64,000 bases of DNA from Drosophila miranda. Lineage: Eukaryota > Arthropoda > Insecta > Diptera > Drosophilidae. Shown here piece by piece: positions 23,776-34,943 of this stretch. The stretch lies in the NCBI RefSeq assembly GCF_003369915.1, contig NC_046674.1, positions 29,887,657 through 29,951,656 of the forward strand, read 5' to 3'. The first letter of the stretch is position 1. The number at the start of each line of letters is the position of its first letter. Below the pieces are notes generated by a model. It ran no database searches. It saw nothing but the letters and a program-made list of their open reading frames with translations, and had not been told where the DNA came from. The position numbers and the translations under genes were made by a program.

Positions 23776-26700
23776 TCAGCGTCTACCCCGACGCGCCTCG
23801 ACGGCGGCCTTCCTGAACCGATTGTGCGAGCCGGCGCCAAACTGTTTGCCAGCAGCCAGAAGGGCCGTGGAGCCGGCCACCTCGTCCTTCTCGGGCAGAT
23901 GGGCTACATGAAGAATGTCGTAGAGCAGCTTGCCGCACTCCTGCGACTGCAGCATCTCGGACAGCTCCGTCTGGGTGCGCAGCAGCAGTTGGCGCAGGCT
24001 GCCGCCCTTCCGTAGCAGGCCGTGCACGTTGCGCGTGTGGACGCCGGGCAGACGGAGCAGGAAGTCGTGTATGCCGCTGTTATACTGCAGCTGCTCGCCG
24101 GCCACGGGTTCCTCGCTGCCCAGAGCCACGGCCTGGCAGGGGTCCGGCTCCGGCTTGCCCAGCTTCAGCTCCTCAAACAGCTGGGCCGTAGCGTACGGAC
24201 TGGGCGACCAGATGAGACGCAGCCGGGGAAAGTGCAGTGTGAGCAGCTGCAGCTTTTGCACAATGTCCGCATTGGTGGCCGCCGTCTGCTGCGATAACAT
24301 GAACTTGCCCTGCAGGTGGAAGGGCTTGTTCTGGTCGAATTCAATGAGCAGTATGGGCTTGGCATAGTGACGCTGCATCTGGACGCACTGATTGTACAGC
24401 CGCCCCGAGTTGAGGGACCCAATCAGATCTGAGATTGACTTGCGCTCCACGCACACCTCCGGCGTCAGTATATAGTCCCCGATGGAAATGGTCAGGGGCA
24501 GAACCTCTAGCCCCCGCTTGTGGATGAGGCATGGCAGGTCCGATCGGAACTCTCGCATGTCCACAATCACCTTGGGCGTCTCCTTCTGCCCCTGAGGCTG
24601 TTTCTGACCGCCGGCTTGCCGACTCTGGGCATTGTCCCCTGGCTCGTCATCGTAGCTCTTGTACAACACAAAAGCCTCGTCCGTCTTGCCGTCCTGATAC
24701 TCTGGCACAACCATTTTCTGTAAAGAAATTTACACAGTTTAGTGGAAATTTAAAAAAATAAAAAAATAAAGGATCTACGAGGGCTGCTTTTTTGGCCTTA
24801 TTGGGATCCAATATTCATGTGTATGAAACATTTTTGTATTTTCTGGGATAACTCTACTGTTTGGCCGTATCTCGAGTGCGTATCTCTTAACGCATGCTAT
24901 CGCATGCTTACTTCTGATTTGCGCTCTTACTTTCTGCATCGCCCTATCTCGACTTTCGTCATCCGACGAGAGCTGTGAGGAAGGCCCATTGGCAAATCAG
25001 ATGACCCATCTACACCGATATTCATCGCAAGCAGAAGTTCCGTCGTCTGCCACAGTGGCCCTGTCTTCATAGCATTACAAATCGAAATATTTTAGTTGTT
25101 ATGATTATTTGAATCAATCTAGATACGCCTCTAAAGAAGTTCAGTGGCTCGACGCCTAAATACATGTTTTTCTTGTACGTTCGCGTTTAATATCGGTTAA
25201 CAATAAACGAAAAGGTCATCTCAGTAAAAAACTGAGATTAACAAATGAAAATTTCCGTGTCTTGATTTTCGACCATATTCGATGTGGATTATTAAGTAAA
25301 AAATGCCCAGATCAGCTTAGTTGAACTTATACTGAAGAAGCACCATGAATTGCTAATGTGAAAAACCGGTTCATCGTTGCGAATTCCGTGAAGTTCGCCC
25401 AAAATCAGTTGTTGTGCCACAGAATATTGATACTGCGAAAGAAATAAGTAATTGAACAAGATCTTCATGTCACATACCGTGACATCTTTAGGCATCCTTA
25501 GGCATTAAAATGAAGTCCATCAATAAGATTTTTCATGATATATAAAACTATATAAAACATCTAAACAGGTTACGAATCATGGACATATGAATTTGAGCCC
25601 GAAGCAAAACAGTAATCGACAGTCTGCACATTTTAAGCCGAGCTAAATGGCACAAAAGTTTTCGCAACGAACCATTGAAGATCAACTGGTCGCCTGATTG
25701 TTCGGAAACTGATCAACAACAACTGGTATTGTTACAACTCTTTCGATAGAGAAAAGTAGGAGTTTTTGGAGAATTAAGAAAACTAACCTGCAAATACGGA
25801 CTGTACTGTAATACCATATTCCGAGCTCTTACACATCAGCCCTCTCAAAAGATTTTGTAACCACTCAAATTATCGAATCATGCCGCCATCTGCCTTTCAG
25901 ATATTTCATTACTTCTAATGGGATCTTTTTTTCCAGCTATTAAACAAAAACTGAGTGGTCAAAGTTTTTCTACACCTTCTGTGTGACTAAGTGTAAAATG
26001 GGTATCCATCTTCTTGGAGAATATTGCTTTAAGCCCGTTCGTTTTTTCATGGTCAGGCCAGAAACTTAAGAGCTAAGAGCCTCCCGCCCCCAAGCTCACT
26101 TGGACCTATAAAAGGTCCGTTGTGTTGCCGCATGGGCATGTGCCCCTTCTCGTTGCCTGAACCGTGAGAGCAGACTACTGCAGGTTAAGGGCAGTCCCAT
26201 CCGGAGGCTTGGATGTATTTGGACAAGGTCCCTGGTTTGATTTCGGACAGGTCCGAAATGTCCGTGAGGAAAGCGGCCCCGAGAATACGAAGACGACGAT
26301 TTCCAAGGGCTGGGCAGTGGCAGAAGAAGTGGGGGACCGATTCCTCCTCGTCGCGACAACTCCTGCAGAAGTCGTTATGAGGGATTGACAGTCTATATAA
26401 CGAAGCTAACGGGAATACAAATTTGAAAACCCAATGCCATCAAAACTATCTAAAAGAAGCTACAACAAGGTTGAGTACAAGAATGTCAGCAAATATTAAA
26501 AATGGCCAAGCTTCGGTACAAAACAAGGCAACTGTAGACCCAGTGGACATTCATGAATTTAATGTACATTTTTAAATGCAAGACCCAAAAGAATTTCCCA
26601 GATAAAAATCAAAACCCAAGTTCGAACGCTAATAATTGTAATTGACACAGGTGCAGAATTTTGCATTATTAATGAAAACAATCGAAAGCAATTCGTAAGC

Positions 26701-29700
26701 AATCGAAAATGGAGAACAGAAATTGAAAATGAGTTCAGAGCGCAAGGAAATATAATAAACAAATTATTTACTACAATATACATGAATGTAGATTTCCATG
26801 TTTTGAAAAATTTAACTTATACAACACATTCCCAAAAAAATAAAAAGAGCCGTGCGCGGCTGACTAGTGTATCATATCCTTATGTATTTTGGGGCCCTGA
26901 ACGGCAGGTTCTTTTTCCAAAACCTCAAAAAATCAATGTGGAAACTCATTTGAAAAATTCATAGGATTTGCTTGAAACTCGTTGACCGGGGGGTTTTTGA
27001 GGGTCGCTGATGAAGATTTCTCTGGGGATTAATTAGCTTCTTTACGAGCCAAGACGACGACTCAGAAACAATACATAGCGCAGAATCCGAAGATCGCAAC
27101 TGTATTAAAATTACAGAAAAAAGCTCCAAATATTTTCAAAATACACATAATACTAAAAGCCGGAAACAACAAATCATGAATCACCCTAATTTTTACTAAT
27201 ACCCTAATTAAAAAAAAAAAAAATACAGCTGCAGTGCGTGTAATTAAGCTAAATTTGAGCACCAAATGTTATTATTTATTTCATTTTGTATCCGAAAAAA
27301 TATAGTATGTTCAAAAATTTGTTCAAAAATTTGTTCAATAAATTTTTTGTCAATAAGAATAACACAATTTAATGGTTCGAAATACACTTTGTTATTCAGT
27401 AAGCCCATACAGTAAGCCTAAGTTTAAATGAGATGCCAATTTATGAATTCCATCCCTGTAAGAATCCGGAAGGGCCTCAAAATACGCTTCCACATCTGTT
27501 ATGACCACATCAGTTGATGAAAACCGCTTTCCAAGCAGGAATTTTATTTGGGTTTGGAAACAGAGAGAAGTCGCTAGGGGCCAAGTCTGGTCAATACGAG
27601 GAATGCTCCAGCATTTCAAAGTTTAATTTATAGATTTTAGCCTTTGTCATAATGCTTTTGTGACACGGTGGATTGTCCCGATGAAAAATAATTTTTTCTT
27701 CTGCAAACCGGTTTTTATCCCACGAAATTCTTCCTTTAGCTGGTCTAAAAGGATACAGCCAAAATTTTTCTTACACTGCACAATGCTGCCAAGGGCTTCT
27801 ACTAAATCTCTTTCAGTCACTCGATAATTTTTCAATACGATATCCTGTATTTTTTCTACAATTTCTGGTGTTGTTGCTGATTTTGTACGTACTTGACATG
27901 GGTAGTCTTCAAGGCTTGTACGACCACTTTTAAATTAATTAAATTAAATTAAGTTAAATTAAACGCTTCCATCTGGGCGTTACCCACATCCGCTTTCACC
28001 ACAAATATAATATACCCCGATACTGGAAGAAAGATTTGCAAAATTATTTTTCCATTATAAGGAAGATCTTGCTTAGCCATATAACTGGAGCTAAGGTCGA
28101 TTTTGGGCAACTACACGACAACACGGGACAAAAATAGGAGTTGTCTTTCGTGGCGATCAATTCAAACTCAGATTTCAGTGAAAGTTGAGGCAATATATTG
28201 ATGCAAAGTCCTGGTAAATGTTGTGCATTGATACCCATAACTACCAGATTGCCGAACTTGGCTTAGATCGGATCATTATTATAGCCAGAAGGAACAAATG
28301 AAATTGCAGTGGCTACGCAACGCCTTCCCCGCTCTTACTCATTCACTCACTCACTCTTTAACGTGCAGAGTGCGTTCTCTGGCGGAGATGAGGCATACTC
28401 ACTGAGAATAGAGTATAAATGTAGAGCCGCGGCCCTAGCCGCAGCTCAGAACGTTCCCGCTCGTTACCACTTGCAATGTGTACGCTTGTACGATTGGGTG
28501 GACTTTAATCTACGACCTTTAGATGACACCAATCCCTGGGAAAAGTGGGACATTTAAAAATCCAACATTACTGGAATTAATTCCTACAGCCTCTGGTATG
28601 AATACGCAAAAAAAAAATTAAGTATCCAAGCAAAAGTTGTAACATTTTTGGGCTAGTCCTTTAGGGATCTGTGGATTTTCTCTTTTAGTGTTTTACTCAC
28701 GCTCTTGGTTTCGATGATTAGCTCGAACGCGGCCTTCTCTCGCCTTAGGCTCGTCAGATATGACTGCTCCTCGACTGTCCGTGCATGGATCAGAAAGTAG
28801 ACCTTCATTCGTTCGGCGGGCGGCAGGCAGCGACGCGCCTCGAACACTTCTAACTGGCGTATGGCCGTCACATTGGTGTTGTACATAACCACATGGTGCG
28901 GCTGGAGCTTCTCCAGTATATGCTCCAGTGCCATGGAGCCCTCGCGCTCTGTCTTGAAGGTCTGTAGACAGACGTAGGGTTGTTTGCGGTGGGACGCCGC
29001 CTCGAGGGCAGCCGTCACATCGAATTGTTCGAGTTCAGGTATCGTTTCGAAAATTGATGTATTCGGATCCACCTTTGGTTGCTTTTCCTGCGACAGAGAG
29101 GGCTGGCTCATCGTCAGCATGTAGCTCTCCTCAAAATGCTGCGCTTCCGCATCCGTTTCGCTTAGCAGCTGCGCAAGCTCATCGATCCCAGCAGCAGCAG
29201 GCTGGGAGGCTTCTACCGCAGCGGCTCCCGAATTGGGGTGGTCTACTTTAGAGGTAGCTGCTGCTGTTCCGGCCGCAATGGACTGACTTTCGCGGGCATA
29301 GTTGTCGCTCAGATTGCCCACGGGCACCTCGTGGTGCAAGGCTTGCTGCAGCAGGAAACGAGGCCCGCCCTGTGTGAGGTATTGCTTCAGCTGGTAGCAG
29401 GTTCGCGCATCCTGGCAGAGTATCAGCACCTTGGGTTGCTCTTGTCGATGGCTTTTGTGAGATATGTCTTGCGTGAGCAGCTCGGTCAGTGCCTGCCACT
29501 TGGGGCAGGGCTCAGGCTCAAATTCTGTTGAATTAAAAGTAATTTTGGGGATGGCATTAAATGACTGGGCGACTCACCCTGCTGGCCATTGTAGACGCGC
29601 TGCTTGGAGAGCTTGAAGACCTGTTCGGCGGCATCGAGGAGGGTCCATCCCGAGTTGCTCAGAGCATACTCCGTGCTGCGGTAGCGCTTCATCAGGGCAT

Positions 29701-30919
29701 AGGCGCTCACAGCGTCGTGATACATGGTGGATCTGCGAGTGTGATCGCAAATGAAAGCCACTTCCCGCCAGGATGTGCCCAAAAGTACTCACATCATCAG
29801 ACTACGCAGGATCTTGAGGTCGGCGACAATCAGCTTCGTCTGTGAGTTAAGCTGATGCCAGATGCAGTCCAGCTGCGCCTGTAGGATTTTGTGGAACTTC
29901 TTGGTGACACAATTTTCAACGGTGACGGCCTCCATGTCTACGTTCCGATTAATCCGCTTGATCTCGCGCACCAGAAAGTTCATTATGTCCAGGATGTGCG
30001 TCTGGATGGAGGTCATATGCTGGCTGAGGGGGACATGCAGCTCGATAGTCTGCGCCTGCCACGGTTTAAGGGCGCCGCGTACTGTTGCATGGAAGCGGGG
30101 CCAGATGTACAGCTGCTTGACAAACAGATTGCGCATGGTGCGCTCGATGTGCGAGTAACCGATGGTGAAGGCCTCCGGGCTGTTGGAAAAGGCCTTCACG
30201 AAGCCCGTCTTGTTGCGCTGCCGGTAGAGGCGCAGGGCGAACGCCTCCTGGCAGCTCTCGATGATGGTGTGGGCTCGCAGCACCACTATTCCGGTGATCA
30301 GCTCGATGGGGATGCGCTGCTTGAGCAGATCAACCACCAGGATGCGGGTGCTGATGAACTGAAGGCCTCCCTCCAGATAAACACGCTCCCTGCGGAACAA
30401 ACATGGATCTGAGTGAGAGGGAAATATGAAAGGACTGGTTATTTTTCACCTTTCCGTTGCCGTATTGGCCACCTCGTGCACGTACTTGGCCTCCATTTTC
30501 GATTTATAGTACTGCTCTTCCCAGTCGGAGCCATTGATGATCAGAATAAGGTTTCCAGCATCGCTGTACGCCTTTAAAATGTGAACCAAGGCGCGCTCAT
30601 AGCTCAGGCCCCTTGTTTCGGGCGGATAATTCATGGTGTTACTTGAGTGTGGGCAACCCCAACTGATGGACACTTACTTGGCACACACCAGCAGGCCGTC
30701 TGCATGGACCAGATCGAGAAACATTTGCTTCTCATACTCCAGCAGAACTATATCTTTGCTCATCAAATACTCCTCAGCGGTCACAATGTTGGCCAGCTCG
30801 TCATCCTCTCGCACGGCCTCGTCTGTCTCCAGCAGTTTGCTTGTATTCGTCTCTTGAGACAGCTCTTTGCCAGCATCTGCATCCGCATCAGCGGTTTTTT
30901 CCGCGGCAGTCTCGGACAT
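23776..30919 (-). CDS. mei-9: XPF/ERCC4-family structure-specific DNA endonuclease mei-9
   Basis: This is the catalytic subunit of the XPF-ERCC1 type nuclease, acting in nucleotide excision repair and in female meiotic crossover formation. Coding exons: 30919-30678, 30611-30450, 30389-29793, 29732-29578, 29524-28701 and 24717-23776, all GT-AG and joining in phase to 973 residues, close to the fly protein as I recall it. The N-terminal two thirds are the degenerate helicase-like region (from LANIVTAEEYLMSKDIVLLEYEKQ). The ERCC4 nuclease has GDYILTPEVCVERKSISDL around residue 740-757 with the catalytic ERKxxxD motif intact. The C-terminal helix-hairpin-helix tandem (LLRLPGVHTRNVHGLLRKGG) is present, and the protein ends in RRGRR. 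The last intron is 3983 bases and filled with transposon relics. It diverges from the RNase P gene. Confidence 0.96.
25180..25800 (+). mobile_element. Decayed mariner-like transposase relic
   Basis: The plus-strand conceptual reading contains SWTYEFEPEAKQ followed by a stop and STVCTF, resembling the ESWIYxYDPETKQQSTVW segment around the second catalytic aspartate region of mariner transposases. Several stops and shifts follow. No terminal repeats were identified. Confidence 0.5.
26060..26395 (-). mobile_element. 3' end fragment of a LOA-type LINE
   Basis: On the minus strand, 26395 downward encodes IPHNDFCRSCRDEEESVPH, then FFCHCPALGNRRLRILGAAF, and ends with ASGWDCP and a stop at about 26174. 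This matches the C-terminus of the complete LINE at 13904 (HNDFCRSCRDEEEEETVEH and ASGWDNC) while clearly diverged from it. It is therefore an older relative or different subfamily. Confidence 0.8.
26560..26840 (+). mobile_element. LTR-retrotransposon protease fragment
   Basis: A plus-strand frame reads VRTLIIVIDTGAEFCIINEN, containing the aspartic protease active-site signature DTGA typical of retroelement pol genes, followed by about 60 further open residues before a stop. No reverse transcriptase or LTR was found nearby. This is an old fragment. Confidence 0.55.
27380..27950 (-). mobile_element. Decayed mariner-like transposase C-terminus
   Basis: Minus-strand frames at 27835-27647 (DQLKEEFRGIKTGLQKKK) and 27619-27392 (VEAYFEALPDSYRDGIHKL) match the C-terminal region of mariner transposases (DQLKExIxxKRPGL and VxAYFEALPxSxYxxGI). 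They are in different frames with intervening stops, so the copy is dead. It lies in opposite orientation to the relic at 25180. Confidence 0.75.
27957..28022 (-). mobile_element. DINE-1 5' end fragment
   Basis: Minus-strand reading: 'cagtatcggggtatattatatttgtggtgaaagcggatgtgggtaac' and 'cagatggaagcgttt', the family's 5' segment. Confidence 0.6.
28244..28467 (+). mobile_element. DINE-1 3' end fragment
   Basis: It carries the 'gatcattattatagccagaaggaacaaat' segment, the 'ctgagaatagagtataaatgtagagccgcgg' segment, the hairpin-like 'cggccctagccg' and the terminus 'cagaacgttcccgctcgttac'. Internal DINE-1 sequence is missing. Confidence 0.65.
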
Positions 30920-31328
30920 GGCTTCAAAAATGTTTCACAATTCGCACAAAAAATGCCGGGTTAATCAGCTGTTGTCAAGTCAAAGATAAAATCGAAAATT
31001 TATTATCGATGGCGGGAAAATTTCAGAGAATATCGACTATTGTTGGTGGTCCGGCAGCGCCTGACCAGGTACAAACAAATCAGGATTGTTTAATTTACTG
31101 AAAAAGCGAAAAACTTTTGAAGAAATTGCAATAATCAAATGAAAAACGTGGAACCCTAGAATACTAATTCAAAAGATTATGCACCATATATGGCTTTTTA
31201 ATCAGCATTTTGAGGATGTACAATATCGATGGGGCTGCCAGACTGTTGGAATTGGTATATTTACAAAATATTTAAAAACGCAAGAATTAAATGATAATAC
31301 ATAACAAATTCATTATAAGCAGTCAATT
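30920..31328. promoter_or_regulatory. Divergent promoter region of mei-9 and the RNase P gene
   Basis: This is the 409 bases between two start codons on opposite strands. TATCGAT words, the core of the DNA replication-related element bound by DREF, occur at 31004-31010 and 31224-31230. This fits TATA-less housekeeping promoters. Start sites were not determined. Confidence 0.5.
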
Positions 31329-32981
31329 ATGTACAACATACGTTTGCTGCGGCAGCTGCGGTGGTTCGGCGGCCACCACCGCCTGATGGCCAGCCAGCAC
31401 AAGCGACCCCAGCTGCTAGGCAGCGTGCCCTCCGACCAGCTGGAGCAGCTGAAGAGCAACTACTTCGCTCGGCGGCAGGAACTAAGCGGCGATGAGTGGC
31501 AGAGCGTGCGGCACTCGCTGATCGAGGGCTACAAGCACATCAATGACCACAACGTGGACGCCGTCATCCTGGGCGTGTGCAGCGGTCCCCAGCAGCTGTC
31601 GCTGGCCAAGAACTACGTGGATTACCTCAGGAGCACCGGAGCCGGACCAAATGCAGCAACCCTGGGCCGCCTACTGCGCGTCTACAATGCGGCCTACCAC
31701 ACACGGGCGCTTAGCGAGGCGGAGCAGCGGGAGATCCTCCAGATCTGCGACTCGCTGCAGGCAGCCCATGAGACACTAGACGCCACCAGCTGCGAACAGG
31801 TGATCCACGGGCTGGTGGCCACCACAGAGCACTGGCAGCGTGCCCTCCCACTGCTGGAGATGATGAAGGTGACCAGCACGCCCAGCGTATCCGCCTACAG
31901 TGCCCTGGCCGAAAAAGCGTTTGGCCAAAGCGACCAGGCGGAGGAGGCCTGGCGCCTACTCGAGGAAATGACTCTGGCCCGCAAGCAGCCCAGGTGCGAA
32001 GTGTACCTCGCCCTGCTCAACCGTCTCGCCCAGGAGCCAGCAGCAACCTCTAGCCTGAGAGTCGAACTGGAGCGCCTGCTGCAGTTCCTCGAGCGCCACA
32101 ACATCCTCGTCAGCCAGAAGGTGGCCCAGCGGCTGCTCCAGCTCGGCCAGCAGCTGCCACAACAGCTGCGCGTGACCGCCAGCCGTCTGGGGCCGTTGGG
32201 CAAGTGCGAGGAGTGCCGGCAGCACCTGCAACCGGTAGCCATCAGCGACGAGGAGTTCCGGCAGCTGAGCGAGTGCTTCCTGGAGAAGGTTCTGATACGG
32301 GGGGACGTGTTCCAGAAGTCCACACCCGAGGAGGTACTGCGGTTCAAGCAGTACGTGGAGAAGACTGCCCCCTACGACTGTGTGATCGATGGCCTCAATG
32401 TGGCCTACTCCACCGGCGCGAAGAAGGCACCCCAGCAGCTGGCGAAGCTCCTGGCGACGGTAGTGCGGCACTTCAAAGAGCGAAATAAGCGTGTATTAGT
32501 CCTGGGCCGCGAGCACATGCGGAAATGGTCCAAGTCGGCCATGCACTATGTGCAGAACAATGCCAGCCTCTTTCTCACCAACAATCTGTAAGGGTCTCCC
32601 ATCCGATCCGATCACTGAATAACTTGTTTCTCTCCTCCCATTGGCAGGTCGCACGACGATCCCTTTCTGCTGTACGCAACGATAAGGAGCGGACAGGAGA
32701 CTGACTTCTTCTCAAGGGATCTGATGCGCACCCATGCCTTCCTTCTGGGAGCCGAACTGAAGCCCATCTTCCGACGCTGGCAGCAGGAGCACCAGTTCTC
32801 TCTGGTCACCCAAACACAGACGGGGAAGATCATTGTCAAAGAGCCCATCCGGCATCGCCTCTCCGTCCACCAGGCGGAGGGTGGGTCCTGGCATGTGCCG
32901 TACTGCGATGTGTACACCCCAAATCCCACCGACAGCTTTGACGTGCCAGAGCACTGGCTATGCCTCATCCTTAATACTTAA
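31329..32981 (+). CDS. mldr: Mitochondrial protein-only RNase P catalytic subunit (PRORP/MRPP3)
   Basis: This nuclease removes 5' leaders from mitochondrial tRNA precursors, working with a methyltransferase and a dehydrogenase subunit in animals. Exons 31329-32587 and 32648-32981 join in phase to 530 residues. The first 30 residues are basic and hydrophobic, a plausible mitochondrial presequence. Residues about 60-260 are helical PPR-like repeats ([23 protein letters not shown]). A CxxC ([10 protein letters not shown], about 294) and late His/Cys residues (WHVPYCDVY) supply the zinc site. The NYN-type metallonuclease has IDGLNVAY at about residue 350, then DDPFLLY and [12 protein letters not shown], so the conserved aspartates are present. 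The intron interrupts the nuclease domain. The fly symbol mldr is from memory. Confidence 0.9.
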
Positions 32982-33059
32982 TAGATTCTCACATGTGTGT
33001 CCCCGATTCATTGGACAATACAAAACCCATACATGGAGCGCATCCCTCGAACCCCCTCC

Positions 33060-34024
33060 TTACCCGCATTTGGGGGCACTGCACTTGTCGAAAGCGCTCT
33101 TTTTGAATGTCGGCTGCTGCCTGTTGCGACGGCGCTCGTATGAGATCTTCTTCTCAGCGGCGCACATGAGGCGACGCTTGATGTGATTGTCCATCTCCAG
33201 GTCCATGTCGACGGGCTTGGCCAGCTCGTTGGGATCACGGGTGGCTGCCGAGTCCAGGGCCTTGATCACAAGACTGAGGAGAGCGTGGGCCAGGCGGTGG
33301 CACACATCATACTCGATGGCGTCCTGGCTTGTGTAGTAGATGGCCGACTGTGAGGTCGGTTGCACACCAATGGCCAGCAGGATGTTGCAGAAGATGCCGC
33401 GCTGCATGCGGGCGTACGGATCGACCAGCTGCGGCGGTATGCGCATGGTGGTGGCCAAATGGGCTATGAACTTGGCAAACTTCTTGATGAGCACGTTCAG
33501 GTACTGTGTACGACACTGGCGCTCCAGTTTGGTCAACATGTTGTAGTACAGCTCCTGCTTGCGCTTTAAGAAGTCCTCCTTGCGTCGCTCTTTCATTTCG
33601 TTGCTCTTCAGGACCTCCCCAAGCTGTCTGCACCGAAAGGGCAAGAAAAAGAATTGCCTAATGTGGGTCTTCTATTGGCTTTTGTGCGCACTTACTCTGT
33701 GGTTATGGCATTGTATTTGCCCAACATTCTCTTGATCCGCTTGGCCCGCAGCTTAGGGTCGTAAACATCCTTGAACCGCGCGTAGCTTTCCATCAGGTCT
33801 TGCATCCTGGGCTGGGATCTGGTCACATCGCTTGGCCGTGCCTTGGGCGGCATGGATGGCTGGTAGGCCATACGGCGGACATACGACCGCAGCTTGTCCA
33901 CGTTCTCCTCCTGCCTGCGCTGCCGATTGCTAGGACTGCAGTAATCCGGATCCTCCTCTTCGGCCTCCTCGAGCGATGATGTGGGCAACGGCTCATCCCA
34001 GTCGGACACGTTCGAGCTGGCCAT
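33060..34024 (-). CDS. Unrecognised conserved-looking 298-residue protein
   Basis: Two exons (34024-33696 and 33627-33060) are joined by a 68-base GT-AG intron in phase. The N-terminal 45 residues are acidic and serine-rich. A basic linker follows (RRQEENVDKLRSYVRRM). Residues about 110-150 are a charged helix (SNEMKERRKEDFLKRKQELYY), and the C-terminal half is a mixed helical domain (FAKFIAHLATTMRIPPQLVDPYARMQ) ending in a basic tail with two cysteines. It has no signal peptide or membrane segment. I do not recognise the family. The stop lies 78 bases from the end of the convergent RNase P gene, so the 3' UTRs probably overlap. Confidence 0.8.
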
Positions 34025-34318
34025 AATGATTCGTAACTAATATACAAAAATATATATTCTCACAGAAATTTTGCAAAACGAAAACAAAAAATTTCCTTTT
34101 TTTTAGCGTATGCGAAAAAATTAAACCCGAAATACTTTGGAGTTCACTGACAATTTCAGTTGTTGCTTAGTCGAACGTTGAATATTGAATGAGCGAGGGA
34201 CGGGATGCCCTCACAAATCTCTCGGCCTACCAAATTCAATATTCAATCCTTTATTACATAATGACATTAAAACTATGATAAAGCTATTTGTAGTTAAAAT
34301 ATACATTTAATCAGCTCT

Positions 34319-34696
34319 CTAGTTGCTATCCTTTTGCACGGACCGCTCCAGGGCGAAGGTGTATTCCTCGGCCAGACGATCGACGGACATCTGGCGCGTT
34401 AAGAGGGCCAAGGCGGCGTCCATCTGCTGCTCGGCACTGAGGCTGGCTTCCTTGGTGGTTAGATGGGGCGACAGCTGGAAGGGTATGTCGTCCAGATAGC
34501 TGTAGCTTGCGGGGCCGGACACTGGCGCCGTGAATGGCGTCGAGGGCGGGTATATTCCGCCAGGATTTGCGCTGGGCTTTCTCTCAATGAACACAAAGTC
34601 ATCGCCACCACTGGGTCGGGGGGCATCCGCAGGACCTTGTATGGCCTCCTCAGTGGGAGTGGCGGTGGGCTTTCGCTTACCAAATACCGAAAACAT
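34319..34696 (-). CDS. UMA-domain protein, UMAD1-like (ESCRT-I associated)
   Basis: This is a single-exon protein of 125 residues. It begins MFSVFGKRKP, has a central disordered region with FVFIERKP, then a UMA box at about residues 68-85 (SYLDDIPFQLSPHLTTKE) and a C-terminal helix ending in YTFALERSVQKDSN. The UMA box (D-P-F-L-P pattern) is the element that UBAP1 and MVB12 proteins use to join ESCRT-I, and the overall layout resembles vertebrate UMAD1, including the closing ENSV/ERSV motif. The likely role is endosomal sorting, by analogy only. I chose the ATG at 34696, not the in-frame one at 34771, because the family starts MF with a short basic segment. It diverges from Pf1. Confidence 0.75.
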   Translation of the reverse strand: MFSVFGKRKPTATPTEEAIQGPADAPRPSGGDDFVFIERKPSANPGGIYPPSTPFTAPVSGPASYSYLDDIPFQLSPHLTTKEASLSAEQQMDAALALLTRQMSVDRLAEEYTFALERSVQKDSN

Positions 34697-34943
34697 TTTA
34701 TAAAATGTCGAAAAATAAAAACTAAATAAATGACGATTTACGCATAAATAGAGATGGGGCGATGGGGCCACATTAATCGACTGCGCTCGATATACAAGCG
34801 CGCACAGTGTTGCCAGTCCGTCCCCTTGATGCGCAGGGCTGCATGCGTCTTGTTGTCGGTAAGAGTTTCAACTCTTCTCAAAAATTAGCGACAACAAATT
34901 TGTGTACAGATAATTGCTGAAGTGAAATAAAAAAGTGCGAAAC
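34697..34943. promoter_or_regulatory. Divergent promoter region of the UMAD1-like gene and Pf1
   Basis: Only 247 bases separate the two start codons. There is no TATA box. The interval includes 'cacagtgttgccag' near 34805. A shared promoter is inferred from the spacing. Confidence 0.5.

Larger units (their letters stand above)
24718..28700 (-). other. Expanded last intron of mei-9, a transposon graveyard
   Basis: The intron is bounded by a donor GTGAGT (28700-28695) and an acceptor TTTCTTTACAG ending at 24718. The other four introns of this gene are about 54-66 bases. Inside are two mariner-like relics in opposite orientations, a LOA-type LINE 3' end, an aspartic-protease fragment of an LTR element and two DINE-1 fragments. 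Confidence 0.85.
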
